Assembly: GCF_000091305.1 (NCBI RefSeq)
Contig: NC_013929.1
Span: 1,426,001 to 1,490,000, forward strand
From: Streptomyces scabiei 87.22
Lineage (GTDB): Bacteria; Actinomycetota; Actinomycetes; Streptomycetales; Streptomycetaceae
Direction of reading: 5' to 3'
Length of the DNA stretch: 64,000 nucleotides
Part shown: positions 16,818 to 27,175 of the stretch, piece after piece
How the letters are laid out: each line of letters starts with the position of its first letter
Position numbering within the stretch: the first letter of the stretch is position 1
Position numbers and translations under genes: made by a program
The notes under the pieces: model-generated
Databases searched by the model: none
The model's input: only the letters and a program-made list of their open reading frames with translations
Told to the model about the DNA's origin: nothing

Positions 16818-18893
16818 TCAGATGCGACGCAAGCGGATAACCTTCGCATCGAAGTCGCCACGCAGGCCCGTCGACAGCCCGTGGTGCACCAGCACGGCCC
16901 CTCGGTGGACTTCGCCCGTTTCGCGGCACTCGTATGCTTCTGCCGGGTCCAGGCCGCGCAGCCGGAGCGGGGCCGGCGGCTCGCCGTAGTGCTGGGCCTG
17001 GAGGCACGCCAGGACCACCACCTCGTCACCGTGGACGTACTGCACGGCACTTAGCCCACCCGTCGGCGGCCGCAGCCGGTACAGATCACCGCGCTGCACG
17101 ACGGGCCGGATCTGCTTGTACAGCTCGACCCACTCCCCCGCCTCGGCCAGCTCCTCCTCCGTCCACTCGGTGAGGTCGCCGCCGACCCCGAGCACACCCG
17201 CCATGGCACTGACGAAGCGGAACCGCAGGGAGCTGACGCGGCCGTTGAGCTGGTTGTTCGGGCTGTCGGTGACCCATGCGGCCATGGTCCGGGCCGGGTG
17301 GATCTGGCTGAAGCCGTGCTGGATGGCGAGCCGGTCGAGCGGGTCGGTGTTGTCCGACGTCCAGACCTGGTCGGTCCGGGCCATCACCCCGAGGTCGATG
17401 CGGCCGCCGCCTCCGGAGCACGACTCGAAGGCCACCCCCGGGTGCGCGGCCCGCAGCCGGTCCAGCAGGGCGTAGTAGGCGTGCACGTGTTCGACCCACA
17501 GCTTCTGCGGATACGGCTCGCCGGGCCAGCCGGCATCCGTGAAGCAGCGGTTGAAGTCCCACTTCACATAGTCGATCGGCGCACTGGACAGCAGCGTGTC
17601 CAGTTTCTCCCAGAGGTATTCCTGGACGTCCTCGCGCGCGAGGTTGAGGACGAGCTGATTGCGCAGCTCCGTCCTCTTTCGACCCGTTTGGAACTGAGCC
17701 CAATCGGGATGCGCCCGGTACAGCTCGCTGTCCGGGTTGACCATTTCGGGCTCGACCCAGATACCGAACTGCATACCGAGGGCGTGCACTTCGTCGGCCA
17801 GGGGCTTGAGACCCTGCGGGAAGCGGTCCGGATTGGGCGTCCAGTCGCCGAGGCCGGCCCGGTCGCTCGTCCGCGCCCCGAACCAGCCGTCGTCCACGAC
17901 GAACAGCTCGACCCCGATGGCCGCCGCACGCCGCGCGAGCGCGCCCTGCTGCTCCTCGGAGATGTCGAACTCGGTGGCCTCCCAGGAGTTGAAGAGCACC
18001 GGCCGGTCCTGGTCCGCGTGCGGGATGACGTACGTCCGCTGGTACGCGTGCCAGGCGCGGCTCGCGCCGCCGTGGCCGCCGTCGCTCCACAGTCCGGCGA
18101 AGACGGGCGTGGTGAACGTCTCGCCCGTCTCCAGCCGGAGCAGACCGGACTCGTCGTACCCGGCGCCACCGGTGATCTGCACCCGCGCGTCCGGCAGCTG
18201 GGCGACCGCGATCCGCCAGGACCCCGACCAGCCGAGGGCGCAGCCGTAGACCTCGCCGTGCTCCTCGGTGGCGTCGGTGTCCAGGGCGACCCAGGGCAGG
18301 TGCTGGTGCCCGGTGTGGCCGCGCCGGCTGCCGATGACCTTCTCCCCGTAGGTGAGGTCGGCGCGCACGAGCCGGGACTCGGCCGCCCACCGTCCGTGCA
18401 GCTGGGACAGCCGCCAGGTCTCCTCCGCGCGGGTCGGCAGCGTCCAGGTCGCCGAGTCGGCCCGCAGCAGTTCCACCGCCGGCCCGTCGTTGACCAGGGT
18501 CACCCAGCGCTCGATCACGTCGTCGCGCAGCCGGTAGTGCAGCGTGATCCCGAGCCCGCCGTCGGCGAACCGCAGCCGCAGCTCGTCACCGTCGGCCTCG
18601 TACTCCCGGAAGGTCCACTCGGTGCCGCGCCGCTCGTCCGTGCGCACGGACAGGGCGGGCCGGGTGAAGCGGGGGCCGCCCTCGACGGGGTACTCCTCGT
18701 GTCCGTCGACCGGGGCCTCGAACGGCCAGTACGGCAACCGCTGCCGGGCGGCCAGCTCCTCGGCGTCGGCCAGCGCGATCCGCGGGCCCCAGTGCAGGTG
18801 CAGGAGTTCGCCGTCGTCCGTGAGCCGCAGGGCATAGCTGCTCCTGGGCCCGGTGAGAATCCAGGTCCGGCCGTCTGCGCCGATTTCCAACAT
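16818..18893 (-). CDS. alpha-galactosidase, GH36
   Basis: A 691-aa GH36 glycoside hydrolase, cytoplasmic (no signal). N-terminal beta-sandwich, then a TIM barrel with nucleophile Asp in DYVKWDFNR (about residue 443), CSGGGGRIDLG, and acid/base Asp in SDNTDPLDR (about 513). The 70-residue spacing equals that in characterised GH36 enzymes. It releases terminal alpha-galactose from raffinose-type oligosaccharides and melibiose. Start at ATG behind GAGGG, 11 codons inside the longest open frame. It stands alone, divergent from the phosphatase gene, with no sugar transporter next to it. Confidence 0.93.
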   Translation of the reverse strand: MLEIGADGRTWILTGPRSSYALRLTDDGELLHLHWGPRIALADAEELAARQRLPYWPFEAPVDGHEEYPVEGGPRFTRPALSVRTDERRGTEWTFREYEADGDELRLRFADGGLGITLHYRLRDDVIERWVTLVNDGPAVELLRADSATWTLPTRAEETWRLSQLHGRWAAESRLVRADLTYGEKVIGSRRGHTGHQHLPWVALDTDATEEHGEVYGCALGWSGSWRIAVAQLPDARVQITGGAGYDESGLLRLETGETFTTPVFAGLWSDGGHGGASRAWHAYQRTYVIPHADQDRPVLFNSWEATEFDISEEQQGALARRAAAIGVELFVVDDGWFGARTSDRAGLGDWTPNPDRFPQGLKPLADEVHALGMQFGIWVEPEMVNPDSELYRAHPDWAQFQTGRKRTELRNQLVLNLAREDVQEYLWEKLDTLLSSAPIDYVKWDFNRCFTDAGWPGEPYPQKLWVEHVHAYYALLDRLRAAHPGVAFESCSGGGGRIDLGVMARTDQVWTSDNTDPLDRLAIQHGFSQIHPARTMAAWVTDSPNNQLNGRVSSLRFRFVSAMAGVLGVGGDLTEWTEEELAEAGEWVELYKQIRPVVQRGDLYRLRPPTGGLSAVQYVHGDEVVVLACLQAQHYGEPPAPLRLRGLDPAEAYECRETGEVHRGAVLVHHGLSTGLRGDFDAKVIRLRRI

Positions 18894-19116
18894 CAAGCCC
18901 TCACAGATTCGATCAGGTGCGATCAAGCGGCAACATCATCGCAGGTCGGTCCGTGTGCTCGACGGGACCTGTGGACAACCGCGGACGAGGGCGCCGCGCC
19001 CCCTGTGGACAACTCAGGGGGCCGCACACCCATGTCGTATCGTCGAGGGCGCGCCTCAGTGCGGAGTGCGTGCCCGCCGGCGATCGCCGCCGACGGCCGG
19101 ATGGGAGGGAGCCCCA

Positions 19117-19914
19117 GTGACGCAGCAGATCCCGTCGACCGAGCCCGAGCTGACCGGAGTGCGCAACTTCCGCGATGTGGGGGGTCTGCCGACGGTGGAC
19201 GGCCGCCGCGTGCGTCACGGGGTCCTGTTCCGCAGCGGGCACCTCGCGCACGCCACCGACGAGGACGCCGCGTTCCTCGCCTCGCTCGACCTGCACACGA
19301 TCTTCGACTTCCGCAACGCGGCCGACCAGAAGCTGGAGGGGCCGGACATCCCGCTCCCCGGCGTGGTCAATGTGAACCTGCCGCTGAGCGACCCGGCCGA
19401 CGGTGCCGAGTTCTGGAAGATGGTCCGGGACGGCGACCTGGACCAGCTGCGCGCGCTGCTGGGCGACGGCAGGGCGGCCGGCCGGATGACCGCCTCCTAC
19501 CGCAAGATGATCAAGGAGCGTACGGCCGAGCACTCCCGCGTCCTGCACGCGCTGGCCGAGGACAGTGTGCCCGCGCTGATGCACTGCGCGGCGGGCAAGG
19601 ACCGCGCGGGGCTCTCCGTCGCCGTCACGCTTCTCGCCCTCGGCGTCGAGCGCGAGGCCGTGCTCGCCGACTACCTGGAGTCGAACGCCAAGCACCGCCG
19701 CTACAAGGTGCACCGCAGCAGCACCTCCGAGAGCGCCTGGTCCCCGGAGATCATGGAGCTGCTGAGCCCCCTCTTCGACGCCCGCGCCGAGTACCTCCAG
19801 GCGGCCTTCGACACCCTGGAGGAGACCTGGGGCGATGTCGACACCTATCTGGAGCAGGGCCTGAAGCTGACCCCGCAGACCCGCGAGCGGCTGCGCGAGC
19901 GCCTGCTCGACTAG
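19117..19914 (+). CDS. tyrosine/serine protein phosphatase (Y_phosphatase3 type)
   Basis: A 265-aa dual-specificity-like phosphatase. N-terminal GVRNFRDVGGLPTVDGRRV and the P-loop HCAAGKDRAG near residue 154 (Cys nucleophile, Arg) identify the PTP-like family that includes MptpB-type enzymes. Asp general acid probably in LSDPADG. GTG start with GGGAGGGA upstream; the long upstream extension is rejected because it runs back into the galactosidase promoter region. Protein versus phosphoinositide substrate is undetermined. Confidence 0.9.
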   Translation: MTQQIPSTEPELTGVRNFRDVGGLPTVDGRRVRHGVLFRSGHLAHATDEDAAFLASLDLHTIFDFRNAADQKLEGPDIPLPGVVNVNLPLSDPADGAEFWKMVRDGDLDQLRALLGDGRAAGRMTASYRKMIKERTAEHSRVLHALAEDSVPALMHCAAGKDRAGLSVAVTLLALGVEREAVLADYLESNAKHRRYKVHRSSTSESAWSPEIMELLSPLFDARAEYLQAAFDTLEETWGDVDTYLEQGLKLTPQTRERLRERLLD

Positions 19915-19948
19915 GACCGCGCCGGATCGGGCCGGATCGGCCCGGCGG

Positions 19949-20071
19949 CTACTGCCGGGCGCCCAGTTCGAACAGCAGATAGATGAAGGCCGCGAAGACG
20001 TGGCCGACCGCGATGTAGACGATCAGTCGCACCCACAGGGCGCGGGGGAACTTCTCTTCCAGGTCGGTCAT
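19949..20071 (-). CDS. 40-aa membrane protein (DUF6126-like) coupled to the XRE regulator
   Basis: Short protein beginning MTDLEEKFPRALWVRL with one transmembrane helix (LIVYIAVGHVFAAFIYLLF) and a short LGARQ tail. Its ATG overlaps the TGA of the XRE/cupin gene (ATGA), so it is surely read from the same mRNA. I recognise it as the DUF6126 type, which typically follows XRE/cupin regulators in Streptomyces. Function unknown; a membrane tether or signal partner for the regulator is a guess. Confidence 0.82.
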   Translation of the reverse strand: MTDLEEKFPRALWVRLIVYIAVGHVFAAFIYLLFELGARQ

Positions 20072-20700
20072 GGTGTCTCTCCGGGAGTGGTCGGCCCGAG
20101 GCACAGCGCGGCGGCCGGGCTCTGCAACAGGGTGTGGACGAACAGGAGATCGGCGCCGTCCTGGTCGGCGGCGGCGATGCGGTGCGGGGTCAGCGAGTCG
20201 AAGTGGGCGCTGTCACCGGGCGCGAGCAGATGCGCGGTGTCCCCGAGGCGCAGGCGCAGCCGCCCGGTCAGGACGTAGAGCCATTCCTCCCCGGGATGCA
20301 CGCGCACGATGTCGCCCTGCGAGCCGTGCGGCACATGGACACGCAGTGCCTGCATCCCGCGCCCGGGCGCGCCCGCCTGCCAGTACGTCCAGCCGCCGGC
20401 CCGGGTGGGCTCCGTGTCGGTGGCGCGCAGGACGGCGTCCCGCTCGGCGACGGACTCACCGAGGAGCTCCGAGACCGTCGTACCGTAGACGCGGGCCAGC
20501 GTGAGCAGCATCGGCAGCGAGGGCTGGCGCCGGCCGGTCTCCAGCCGGGAGAGGTGCGCGGGCGAGAGGCCGGCGGCGCGGGCCGCTGCCTCCAGGGTGA
20601 GGGAGGCCCGGCGGCGCAGGGCCCGCAACTGCGGTGCGACGGCGGGCAGTGTCTCGTCCGCCGGGGGCTCGGGAGGGTGCGTACCCTCGGAGGGGCTCAT
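20068..20700 (-). CDS. XRE-family regulator with C-terminal cupin
   Basis: A 210-aa regulator: HTH_XRE at about residues 22-78 (LRALRRRASLTLEAAARAAG LSPAHLSRLETGRRQPS) and a cupin_2 sensor at about 120-195 (VHPGEEWLYVLTGRLRLRLGDTAHLLAPGDSAHFDSLTPHR), where HxGxEW and H are candidate ligand or metal contacts. Many such proteins repress a neighbouring membrane or catabolic gene. The ATG has GGAGG only 1 nt away, so translation may be leaderless. Two operator-like repeats lie directly upstream. It sits at the downstream edge of the hopanoid genes; control of those is possible but unproven. Confidence 0.92.
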   Translation of the reverse strand: MSPSEGTHPPEPPADETLPAVAPQLRALRRRASLTLEAAARAAGLSPAHLSRLETGRRQPSLPMLLTLARVYGTTVSELLGESVAERDAVLRATDTEPTRAGGWTYWQAGAPGRGMQALRVHVPHGSQGDIVRVHPGEEWLYVLTGRLRLRLGDTAHLLAPGDSAHFDSLTPHRIAAADQDGADLLFVHTLLQSPAAALCLGPTTPGETP

Positions 20701-20720
20701 GCCTCCATTCAGCCGGATTT

Positions 20721-20755
20721 TTGCCTCAGCGGCAAATTCCTTGCCTCAGAGGCAA
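20721..20755. promoter_or_regulatory. paired palindromic operators of the XRE regulator
   Basis: TTGCCTCAGCGGCAA and TTGCCTCAGAGGCAA are two 15-bp sites whose starts are exactly 20 bp apart (about two helical turns). The second is a perfect 7-1-7 palindrome. They lie 20-55 nt upstream of the XRE/cupin ATG, where they would cover the promoter. Cooperative autoregulation is likely. Confidence 0.7.
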
Positions 20756-20832
20756 AGAGCCCAGCCTCCGCCCACCGGCCACACCCGCCACACCCGCCGC
20801 ACCTCCACTGCCGTACTCCACCGGGCTGTTCA

Positions 20833-22239
20833 CTAACGGTTGGCCACCGCCTGTTTCACCAGCGTCTTTCCGAAGTCCCACATGAGCCCGCCCCCGCTGT
20901 GCGCGTCGTCCATGACCTCGGTGAACGCCTCGACGAAGCGGTCCACCTCGCGCTCCCCGATGGTCAGGGGCGGGATCAGCTTGATCACCTCCAGATGGTC
21001 GCCGGAGACCTGGGTGAGGATGCGGTGCCGGCGCAGCAGCGGTACGACGACCATCTGGGCGAACAGCCCCTTGCGGGCCGCCTGGAGCATCGTCCAGCGG
21101 CTGCGCAGCTTCAGCGACCTCGGCCTGCCGAACTCGATGCCGATCATCAGTCCCCGGCCGCGTACGTCGCTGAGCAGCTCGTACTTGTCGACCAGCGCCG
21201 AGAGCCGGGCCTTCAGCAGGTCGCCGGTGGCCCGGGCGTTCGCCACGATCCGCTCGTTGTCCATCACGGAGAGGACGGCGAGCCCGGCGGCCATGGCCTG
21301 GGCGTTGGAGCCGAAGCTCGCCGAGTGCACGAGCACGCGGTCCATGGACGAGTAGACCTTCTTGAAGATCCACTCCTTGCCGAGGGTGGCGCCGACCGGC
21401 ACATAGCCGCCGGAGAGCGCCTTCGCCACGCACACCAGATCGGGTTCGACCCCGTCCTCGTGCTGGTGGGCGTAGAAGTCCCCGGTGCGGCCGAGCCCGG
21501 TCTGCACCTCGTCGACGATCAGCAGCGCGCCCTGCGCGTGGAGCAGTTCGCGGGCCGCGCGCAGATAGCCGGGCGGCGCCTCGTGCACCCCCTTGCCCTG
21601 GACGGGCTCGACGACGAGGGCGGCCACATCGCCCTTCTTCAGCTCCCTCGCGAGCGCGTCGAGGTCACCGAGCGGTACGGCCGTGTCGGGCAGCAGCGGT
21701 GCGAAACCGTCCCGGAAGCCGTCCTCGCCGTTGACCGAGAGCGAGCCGGTGGTGAGCCCGTGGAAGGCGTGGTCGCAGTAGAGGACCCGTGGCCTGCCGG
21801 TGGCGTACCGGGCGAACTTCAGCGCGGTCTCGACGGCCTCCGTGCCGCTGTTGCCGAAGAACACCCGGTCCAGGTGGGGACTGTGGGCGAGCAGCTTCTC
21901 GGCGAGCAGGCCGGGCAGGGGCTGGCAGTCGAACCGGGTCAGGTCGGCGAGCTGGGCGTCGAGCACGTCGTGCAGCGCCTTGCGGACCACGGGGTGGTGG
22001 CGGCCGAGCCCCATCACCCCGAACCCGGCGAGCATGTCCAGGTAGTCGTTGCCGTCCGCGTCCCAGAAGTAGGCGCCCTCGGCCCGCTCGTAGACCTTGT
22101 CGAAGCCGATGGTGTGCAGCATCCGCGGGAGCTGGTGGTTGAGGTGCCGGGCGTGCAGCTCGTAGCGCTCGGCGCCGCGTTCGGCCAGGAGTCTGCCGAG
22201 GTCGAACTCCTCGGTGGCGGCGGGTTCCAGGGTGGTCAT
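20833..22239 (-). CDS. hpnO: hopanoid-associated class III aminotransferase
   Basis: A 468-aa PLP enzyme of the acetylornithine/ornithine aminotransferase fold. [33 protein letters not shown] and the PLP Lys in CVAKALSGG (about residue 271) are intact. In hopanoid clusters this gene (HpnO) converts the oxidised ribosylhopane side chain to aminobacteriohopanetriol, the form found in Streptomyces. Its ATG overlaps the dxs stop (ATGA). Last gene of the hopanoid operon; no obvious terminator before the XRE promoter region. Confidence 0.9.
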   Translation of the reverse strand: MTTLEPAATEEFDLGRLLAERGAERYELHARHLNHQLPRMLHTIGFDKVYERAEGAYFWDADGNDYLDMLAGFGVMGLGRHHPVVRKALHDVLDAQLADLTRFDCQPLPGLLAEKLLAHSPHLDRVFFGNSGTEAVETALKFARYATGRPRVLYCDHAFHGLTTGSLSVNGEDGFRDGFAPLLPDTAVPLGDLDALARELKKGDVAALVVEPVQGKGVHEAPPGYLRAARELLHAQGALLIVDEVQTGLGRTGDFYAHQHEDGVEPDLVCVAKALSGGYVPVGATLGKEWIFKKVYSSMDRVLVHSASFGSNAQAMAAGLAVLSVMDNERIVANARATGDLLKARLSALVDKYELLSDVRGRGLMIGIEFGRPRSLKLRSRWTMLQAARKGLFAQMVVVPLLRRHRILTQVSGDHLEVIKLIPPLTIGEREVDRFVEAFTEVMDDAHSGGGLMWDFGKTLVKQAVANR

Positions 22240-24290
22240 CGTGGGTGCTCCTCGGACGGCCCGGCCACGCAAGGACCGGCCACGGACGGCTGGGCCGGGG
22301 ACGGCTGGGCCGGGGACGGCTGCGCCGGGGACGGCTGGGCCGTGCGAGGACCGGCCACGGACGGCCGGACCTCCGAGGGCCCGGCCCCGGACAGGTCCCC
22401 CTTCGCCGCCTCGTCGCCGGCGGTCAGCGAGGCGCTGATCCGGCCGGCGATGTCGACTGGCGTCAGCCCCAGGTCGGCCAGCACCTCCCCGCGCTTGGCG
22501 TGCGGGAGGAACCGCTCCGGAATCCCGAACCGTCGTACCGGCACGTCGACCTCGGCGTCGCCCAGGGCGAGGGCGACCGCCGAACCGACCCCGGCGGCCC
22601 GGCTGTTGTCCTCCACGACGGCCACCAGCCGGTGCGCGCCGGCGAGCCCGGGCAGCGCGGGGTCGACGGGCTTGACCCAGCGCGGGTCGACGACGGTGCA
22701 GCCGATGCCCCGCGCCCGGAGCAGCTCGGCGGCTCCCAGACACACCGGCGCCATCACGCCGACGGCGACCAGCAGGACTTCCGGGTCCCCCGGTGTGTCG
22801 GAGCGGTGCAGGACGTCCATGCCGCCCACCCGCCCCAGGGACGGGATCTCCGGCCCCACGGACTCCTTCGGGAACCGGATCAGCGTGGGGGCGTCGTCCA
22901 CCGCGACGGCCTCCCGCAGCTGGGTCCGCAGCTGCTCGGCGTCGCGCGGGGCGGCGATCCGCAGCCCGGGGACGACCTGGAGGACGGACATGTCCCACAT
23001 GCCGTTGTGCGACGCGCCGTCGACGCCGGTCACCCCGGCGCGGTCCAGCACGAAGGTGACCCCGCACCGGTGCAGTGCCACGTCCATCAGCAGTTGGTCG
23101 AAGGCCCGGTTGAGGAAGGTCGCGTAGACGGCCACGACGGGGTGCAGGCCGCCCGTGGCGAGGCCGGCCGCCGACACGGTGGCGTGCTGCTCGGCGATCC
23201 CGACGTCCCACACCCGGTCGGGGAACTTCTCCGCGAACCTGCCGAGCCCGACGGGGTGCAGCATGGCCGCCGTGATCGCCACGACGTCCTCGCGTTCGTC
23301 CCCGATCCGGACGATCTCGTCGCCGAAGACCGAGGTCCAGGAGGGTCCGCCGGCCGGCGCGAGCGGCTCGCAGGTCAGGGGGTCCATCACGCCGACCGTG
23401 TGGAAGTGGTCCTCCTCGTCGGCGAGCGCGGGCTCGTACCCCCGGCCCTTCTGCGTCAGACAGTGCACCAGGACGGGGCCGTGGAAGCGCTTGGCCCGGC
23501 GCAGCGCCGACTCGACGGCCCCGGTGTCGTGTCCGTCGATCGGGCCGACGTACTTCAGGCCCAGGTCCTCGAACATGCCCTGCGGCGCGAACGCGTCCTT
23601 GAACCCCTTCTTCGCGCCGTGCAGCGCCTCGTAGACCTCCTTGCCGACGACCGGGGTGCGCAGCAGCACCTCCTTGCCCCACGCGAGGAACCGCTCGTAT
23701 CCGTCGGTCGTGCGCAGGGTGGCGAGGTGGTTGGCGAGGCCGCCGATGGTGGGTGAGTACGAGCGCTCGTTGTCGTTGACGACGATGATCAGCGGTCGGT
23801 CCTTGGCGGCCGCGATGTTGTTGAGCGCCTCCCAAGCCATGCCTCCGGTGAGCGCGCCGTCGCCGATCACCGCGACCACGTGTCCCCGCTCCCCCCGCAC
23901 CTGGCGGGCCTTGGCGAGGCCGTCCGCCCAGCCGAGGGCGGTGGAGGCGTGGCTGTTCTCGACGATGTCGTGCTCGGACTCCTCGCGCGAGGGATAGCCC
24001 GACAGGCCACCCTTGCCGCGCAGTTTGGAGAAGTCCTGACGACCGGTCAGCAGCTTGTGCACATAGCTCTGGTGACCGGTGTCCCAGACGATGCGGTCGG
24101 TCGGCGACTCGAAGACCCGGTGGAGCGCGATGGTCAGTTCCACCACCCCCAGGTTGGGCCCCAGGTGACCGCCGGTCCTGGCGACCGCGTGCACCAGGAA
24201 CTCCCGGATCTCCTCGGCCAGTTCCCCGAGTTCCGCCTCGGTCAGCACCTTCAGGTCGCGCGGTTGCCGGATGCTCTCCAGAATCGTCAC
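22236..24290 (-). CDS. dxs: 1-deoxy-D-xylulose-5-phosphate synthase in the hopanoid operon
   Basis: A 684-aa TPP enzyme, first step of the MEP pathway (pyruvate plus glyceraldehyde-3-phosphate). Family blocks [47 protein letters not shown], the Glu-containing pyrimidine domain and GIAEQHA are present. The C-terminus extends ~45 residues past the usual end as an Ala/Pro/Ser repeat ([11 protein letters not shown]) encoded by 15-bp tandem repeats. GTG start. A copy dedicated to hopanoid supply; a second housekeeping dxs is expected elsewhere in the genome. Confidence 0.95.
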   Translation of the reverse strand: MTILESIRQPRDLKVLTEAELGELAEEIREFLVHAVARTGGHLGPNLGVVELTIALHRVFESPTDRIVWDTGHQSYVHKLLTGRQDFSKLRGKGGLSGYPSREESEHDIVENSHASTALGWADGLAKARQVRGERGHVVAVIGDGALTGGMAWEALNNIAAAKDRPLIIVVNDNERSYSPTIGGLANHLATLRTTDGYERFLAWGKEVLLRTPVVGKEVYEALHGAKKGFKDAFAPQGMFEDLGLKYVGPIDGHDTGAVESALRRAKRFHGPVLVHCLTQKGRGYEPALADEEDHFHTVGVMDPLTCEPLAPAGGPSWTSVFGDEIVRIGDEREDVVAITAAMLHPVGLGRFAEKFPDRVWDVGIAEQHATVSAAGLATGGLHPVVAVYATFLNRAFDQLLMDVALHRCGVTFVLDRAGVTGVDGASHNGMWDMSVLQVVPGLRIAAPRDAEQLRTQLREAVAVDDAPTLIRFPKESVGPEIPSLGRVGGMDVLHRSDTPGDPEVLLVAVGVMAPVCLGAAELLRARGIGCTVVDPRWVKPVDPALPGLAGAHRLVAVVEDNSRAAGVGSAVALALGDAEVDVPVRRFGIPERFLPHAKRGEVLADLGLTPVDIAGRISASLTAGDEAAKGDLSGAGPSEVRPSVAGPRTAQPSPAQPSPAQPSPAQPSVAGPCVAGPSEEHPR
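22283..22343. repeat. 15-bp tandem repeat inside the 3' end of dxs
   Basis: About four head-to-tail copies of the unit GGACGGCTGGGCCGG (+ strand), one with a single-base change, coding the PSPAQ repeats of the Dxs tail. Reading frame is kept. Typical of slippage in high-GC DNA, so copy number may vary between strains. Confidence 0.8.
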
Positions 24291-24331
24291 GTCGGGCCCC
24301 CTCTCGATCCGTGCTCTCTCAGCCCGTGTTG

Positions 24332-25489
24332 TCAGCTCACGGTGACCGCCGGTTCCCCCGACGCGACGCCGTCCCGTTCCATCCGTTCGGCGATCTTCAT
24401 CGCCTCGTCGATGAGGGTCTCCACGATCTTCGACTCGGGCACGGTCCTGATGACCTCGCCCTTCACGAAGATCTGCCCCTTGCCGTTGCCGGAGGCGACT
24501 CCCAGGTCCGCCTCCCGCGCCTCGCCGGGCCCGTTGACGACGCAGCCCATGACCGCGACCCGCAACGGGACCTCCATGCCCTCCAGCCCGGCGGACACCT
24601 CGTCCGCCAGCCGGTACACGTCGACCTGCGCCCGTCCGCACGAGGGGCAGGAGACGATCTCCAGCCGCCGCTGCCGCAGGTTCAGCGACTCCAGGATCTG
24701 GATGCCGACCTTGATCTCCTCGACCGGCGGGGCGCTCAGCGACACCCGGATCGTGTCGCCGATCCCCTCGCCGAGCAGCGCCCCGAAGGCGACGGCCGAC
24801 TTGATGGTGCCCTGGAAGGCGGGTCCGGCCTCGGTCACCCCGAGGTGCAGCGGGTAGTCGCAGCGGGCGGCCAGCTGCCGGTACGCCTCGACCATCACGA
24901 CCGGATCGTTGTGCTTGACCGAGATCTTGATGTCCCGGAAGCCGTGCTCCTCGAACAGCGACGCCTCCCACAGCGCGGACTCCACCAGCGCCTCGGGCGT
25001 CGCCCTGCCGTACTTCTGGAGCAGCCGCCGGTCGAGCGAGCCGGCGTTGACCCCGATCCGGATCGGGGTGCCGTGGTCCTTCGCCGCCCGCGCGATCTCC
25101 TTGACCTTGTCGTCGAACTGCTTGATGTTGCCCGGATTGACGCGAACGGCGGCACAGCCGGCCTCGATCGCCGCGAACACGTACTTCGGCTGGAAGTGGA
25201 TGTCCGCGATCACCGGGATCTGCGACTTGCGGGCGATGGCGGGCAGCGCGTCCGCGTCGTCCTGCGTGGGGCAGGCGACGCGGACGATCTGGCAGCCGGA
25301 CGCCGTCAGCTCGGCGATCTGCTGCAGGGTGGCGCCGATGTCCGACGTACGGGTCGTCGTCATCGACTGGACCGACACCGGGGCCCCGCCCCCGACCGCC
25401 ACCGAGCCGACCCGGATGCCGCGCGACACGCGCCGCTCGGCGATCGGCCGGACCGGTACCTCGGGCACACCCAGCGACACGGCGCTCAT
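24332..25489 (-). CDS. ispG: 4-hydroxy-3-methylbut-2-enyl-diphosphate synthase (GcpE)
   Basis: A 385-aa 4Fe-4S enzyme of the MEP pathway. [14 protein letters not shown] at the N-terminus, TIM barrel, and C-terminal cluster ligands in SCPSCGR and GCVVNGPGE. Length is normal for the two-domain bacterial form. ATG or the GTG one codon earlier may start translation, directly after the hpnH stop. A cluster-specific copy that, with dxs, boosts isoprenoid flux into hopanoids. Confidence 0.95.
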   Translation of the reverse strand: MSAVSLGVPEVPVRPIAERRVSRGIRVGSVAVGGGAPVSVQSMTTTRTSDIGATLQQIAELTASGCQIVRVACPTQDDADALPAIARKSQIPVIADIHFQPKYVFAAIEAGCAAVRVNPGNIKQFDDKVKEIARAAKDHGTPIRIGVNAGSLDRRLLQKYGRATPEALVESALWEASLFEEHGFRDIKISVKHNDPVVMVEAYRQLAARCDYPLHLGVTEAGPAFQGTIKSAVAFGALLGEGIGDTIRVSLSAPPVEEIKVGIQILESLNLRQRRLEIVSCPSCGRAQVDVYRLADEVSAGLEGMEVPLRVAVMGCVVNGPGEAREADLGVASGNGKGQIFVKGEVIRTVPESKIVETLIDEAMKIAERMERDGVASGEPAVTVS

Positions 25490-25493
25490 CACG

Positions 25494-26525
25494 TCACCCC
25501 TGGTTTCCTTGGTTCCCGGAGACGGTCTCGCGCAGGGCGCGCAGGGACTCCTTCAGCGAGCCCATGGTGGCGAGGACGGCGGTCGGCTCGTAGCCGCAGT
25601 GCGCCATGCAGTTGGCGCAGCGCGGGTCCTTGCCCCGGCCGTAGGCGTCCCAGTCGGTGTCCTCGATCAGCTCCCGGTACGTGGTGACGTAGCCGTCGCT
25701 CATCAGGTAGCAGGGCTTCTGCCAGCCGAACAGCGAGTAGTTGGGGATCGCCCACGCCGTGCACGGGAAGTCGACCCTGCCCTCCAGGAAGTCGAGGAAC
25801 AGGGGCGAGTGGTTCAGGCGCCAGCGGCGGCGGTTGCCGCCCGCGAACGCCTTCTTGAACAACTCGCGGGTCTGCTCGACACCGAGGAAGTGCTCCTGGT
25901 CGGGGGCCTTCTCGTAGGCGTAGGCGGGGGAGATCATCATCTCGTCGACCTGGAGGTCGTCGTTGAGGAAGTTGAGGACCTCGATGATGGTCTGCGGGGT
26001 GTCGGTGTTGAAGAAGGTCGAGTTGGTCGTGACCCGGAAGCCGCGCTTCTTGGCCTCCTTGATCGCGGCCACGGCCTCGTCGAACACTCCCTCCTTCGCC
26101 ACCGACTCGTCGTGCCGCTCCCGCAGCCCGTCGATGTGGACGGCGAACGCGAAGTACGGCGAGGGCTTGAACTTCTCCATCTTCTTGCGCAGCAGCAGGG
26201 CGTTGGTGCACAGGAAGACGTACTTCCTCTTCGCCACCAACTGCCGCACGATCTCGTCGATCTGGGGGTGCATCAGCGGTTCGCCGCCGGCGATCGACAC
26301 CATCGGCGCTCCGGACTCCAGGACGGCGCCCACGGCCTGCGCCACCGGCATGCGCTGCTTGAGCACGCCCGCCGGGTGCTGGATCTTGCCGCAGCCCTCG
26401 CACTTGAGGTTGCAGGCGTAGAGCGGTTCCAGCTCGACGATCAGCGGGAACTTCTCCCGCTTGCGGAGCTTCTGTTCAGCGAGATACGTCGCCACCTTGA
26501 TGGACTGGCGGAGCGGCATGGCCAT
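25494..26525 (-). CDS. hpnH: adenosyl-hopene transferase HpnH (radical SAM)
   Basis: A 343-aa radical SAM enzyme that adds a 5'-deoxyadenosyl group to diploptene, the first side-chain step. Cluster motif CNLKCEGC (C-x3-C-x2-C, residues ~39-46) is followed by [11 protein letters not shown] and a Cys-rich C-terminus ([14 protein letters not shown]) as in HpnH/SPASM-like enzymes. ATG of [10 protein letters not shown] chosen for the AGGAGGTGAG RBS; the 13-residue upstream extension lies in the hpnG stop region. Gap to hpnG is 5 nt. Confidence 0.95.
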   Translation of the reverse strand: MAMPLRQSIKVATYLAEQKLRKREKFPLIVELEPLYACNLKCEGCGKIQHPAGVLKQRMPVAQAVGAVLESGAPMVSIAGGEPLMHPQIDEIVRQLVAKRKYVFLCTNALLLRKKMEKFKPSPYFAFAVHIDGLRERHDESVAKEGVFDEAVAAIKEAKKRGFRVTTNSTFFNTDTPQTIIEVLNFLNDDLQVDEMMISPAYAYEKAPDQEHFLGVEQTRELFKKAFAGGNRRRWRLNHSPLFLDFLEGRVDFPCTAWAIPNYSLFGWQKPCYLMSDGYVTTYRELIEDTDWDAYGRGKDPRCANCMAHCGYEPTAVLATMGSLKESLRALRETVSGNQGNQG

Positions 26526-26530
26526 CTGGC

Positions 26531-27175
26531 TCACCTCCTGGGGAGCAGCAAGGAACGGTGCCATTCGTAGTAAGCGGGAAGGACGGCACGAAGGACGCGG
26601 AAAGCCGATATTCCACCGCGTACCGTGCCGATCCGGACCAGTTCATGCTCTGGAGCGTCCACGACCACCCGGACGGCCGCAACCGGGCGTGCGCCCGATC
26701 GCACGGCGCAGTGGAGCGTGACGGCGGACTCCATGTCGACCGCGAGTGCGCCGGTCGCGTGGAGAGCGGACCGTTCCTGACCGCGTACGACGTGGTCGGA
26801 GCCGGTGAGCGGGCCGGTGTGGACCGCGCGTCCGGGCACGGCGCGCCGCAGTTCCTCGACCAGGCGCCGGGAGGAGACGCAGCGGGTGACGGCGTCGCCG
26901 GGGCCCCAGGTCTCCTCGGCGACGACCAGGTCGCCGGGCCGCATGCCCGGCGCGAGTCCGGCGCAGAACCCGGTGGCCAGCACGGCCGCGTCACGCAGCC
27001 CCGGGCCGGCGAGGGCCCGGGTGACGGACCGCTCGGCGGCCCTCGGCCCCATGCCGGTGCGCAGGACGGTGACGGGTCCTCCGGCGCCGCCCCGGTCGCG
27101 GCCGCGCAGGGCGAGCCGTTCGATGCCGAGCGCGCAGGCGATCAGCAGCGGGGCCGGGGCGGAGGACGCGGTCAT
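26531..27175 (-). CDS. hpnG: adenosylhopane nucleosidase/phosphorylase HpnG
   Basis: A 214-aa purine-nucleoside-phosphorylase-like protein that removes adenine from adenosylhopane to give ribosylhopane (or its phosphate). Glycine-rich GMGPRAAER, TGFCAGLAPGMRPGDLVVAEE and the substrate-Glu motif VDMESA agree with the PNP/MTAN fold. Starts as ATGA overlap with shc. Translationally coupled, cytosolic. Confidence 0.9.
   Translation of the reverse strand: MTASSAPAPLLIACALGIERLALRGRDRGGAGGPVTVLRTGMGPRAAERSVTRALAGPGLRDAAVLATGFCAGLAPGMRPGDLVVAEETWGPGDAVTRCVSSRRLVEELRRAVPGRAVHTGPLTGSDHVVRGQERSALHATGALAVDMESAVTLHCAVRSGARPVAAVRVVVDAPEHELVRIGTVRGGISAFRVLRAVLPAYYEWHRSLLLPRR

Noticed and set aside
17298..19982. 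894-residue open frame on the plus strand
   Set aside because: Antisense to the GH36 alpha-galactosidase and out of frame with the phosphatase; no recognisable motifs.
20833..22239. Ornithine or acetylornithine aminotransferase of arginine metabolism
   Set aside because: ATGA coupling to dxs inside the hopanoid operon points to HpnO.
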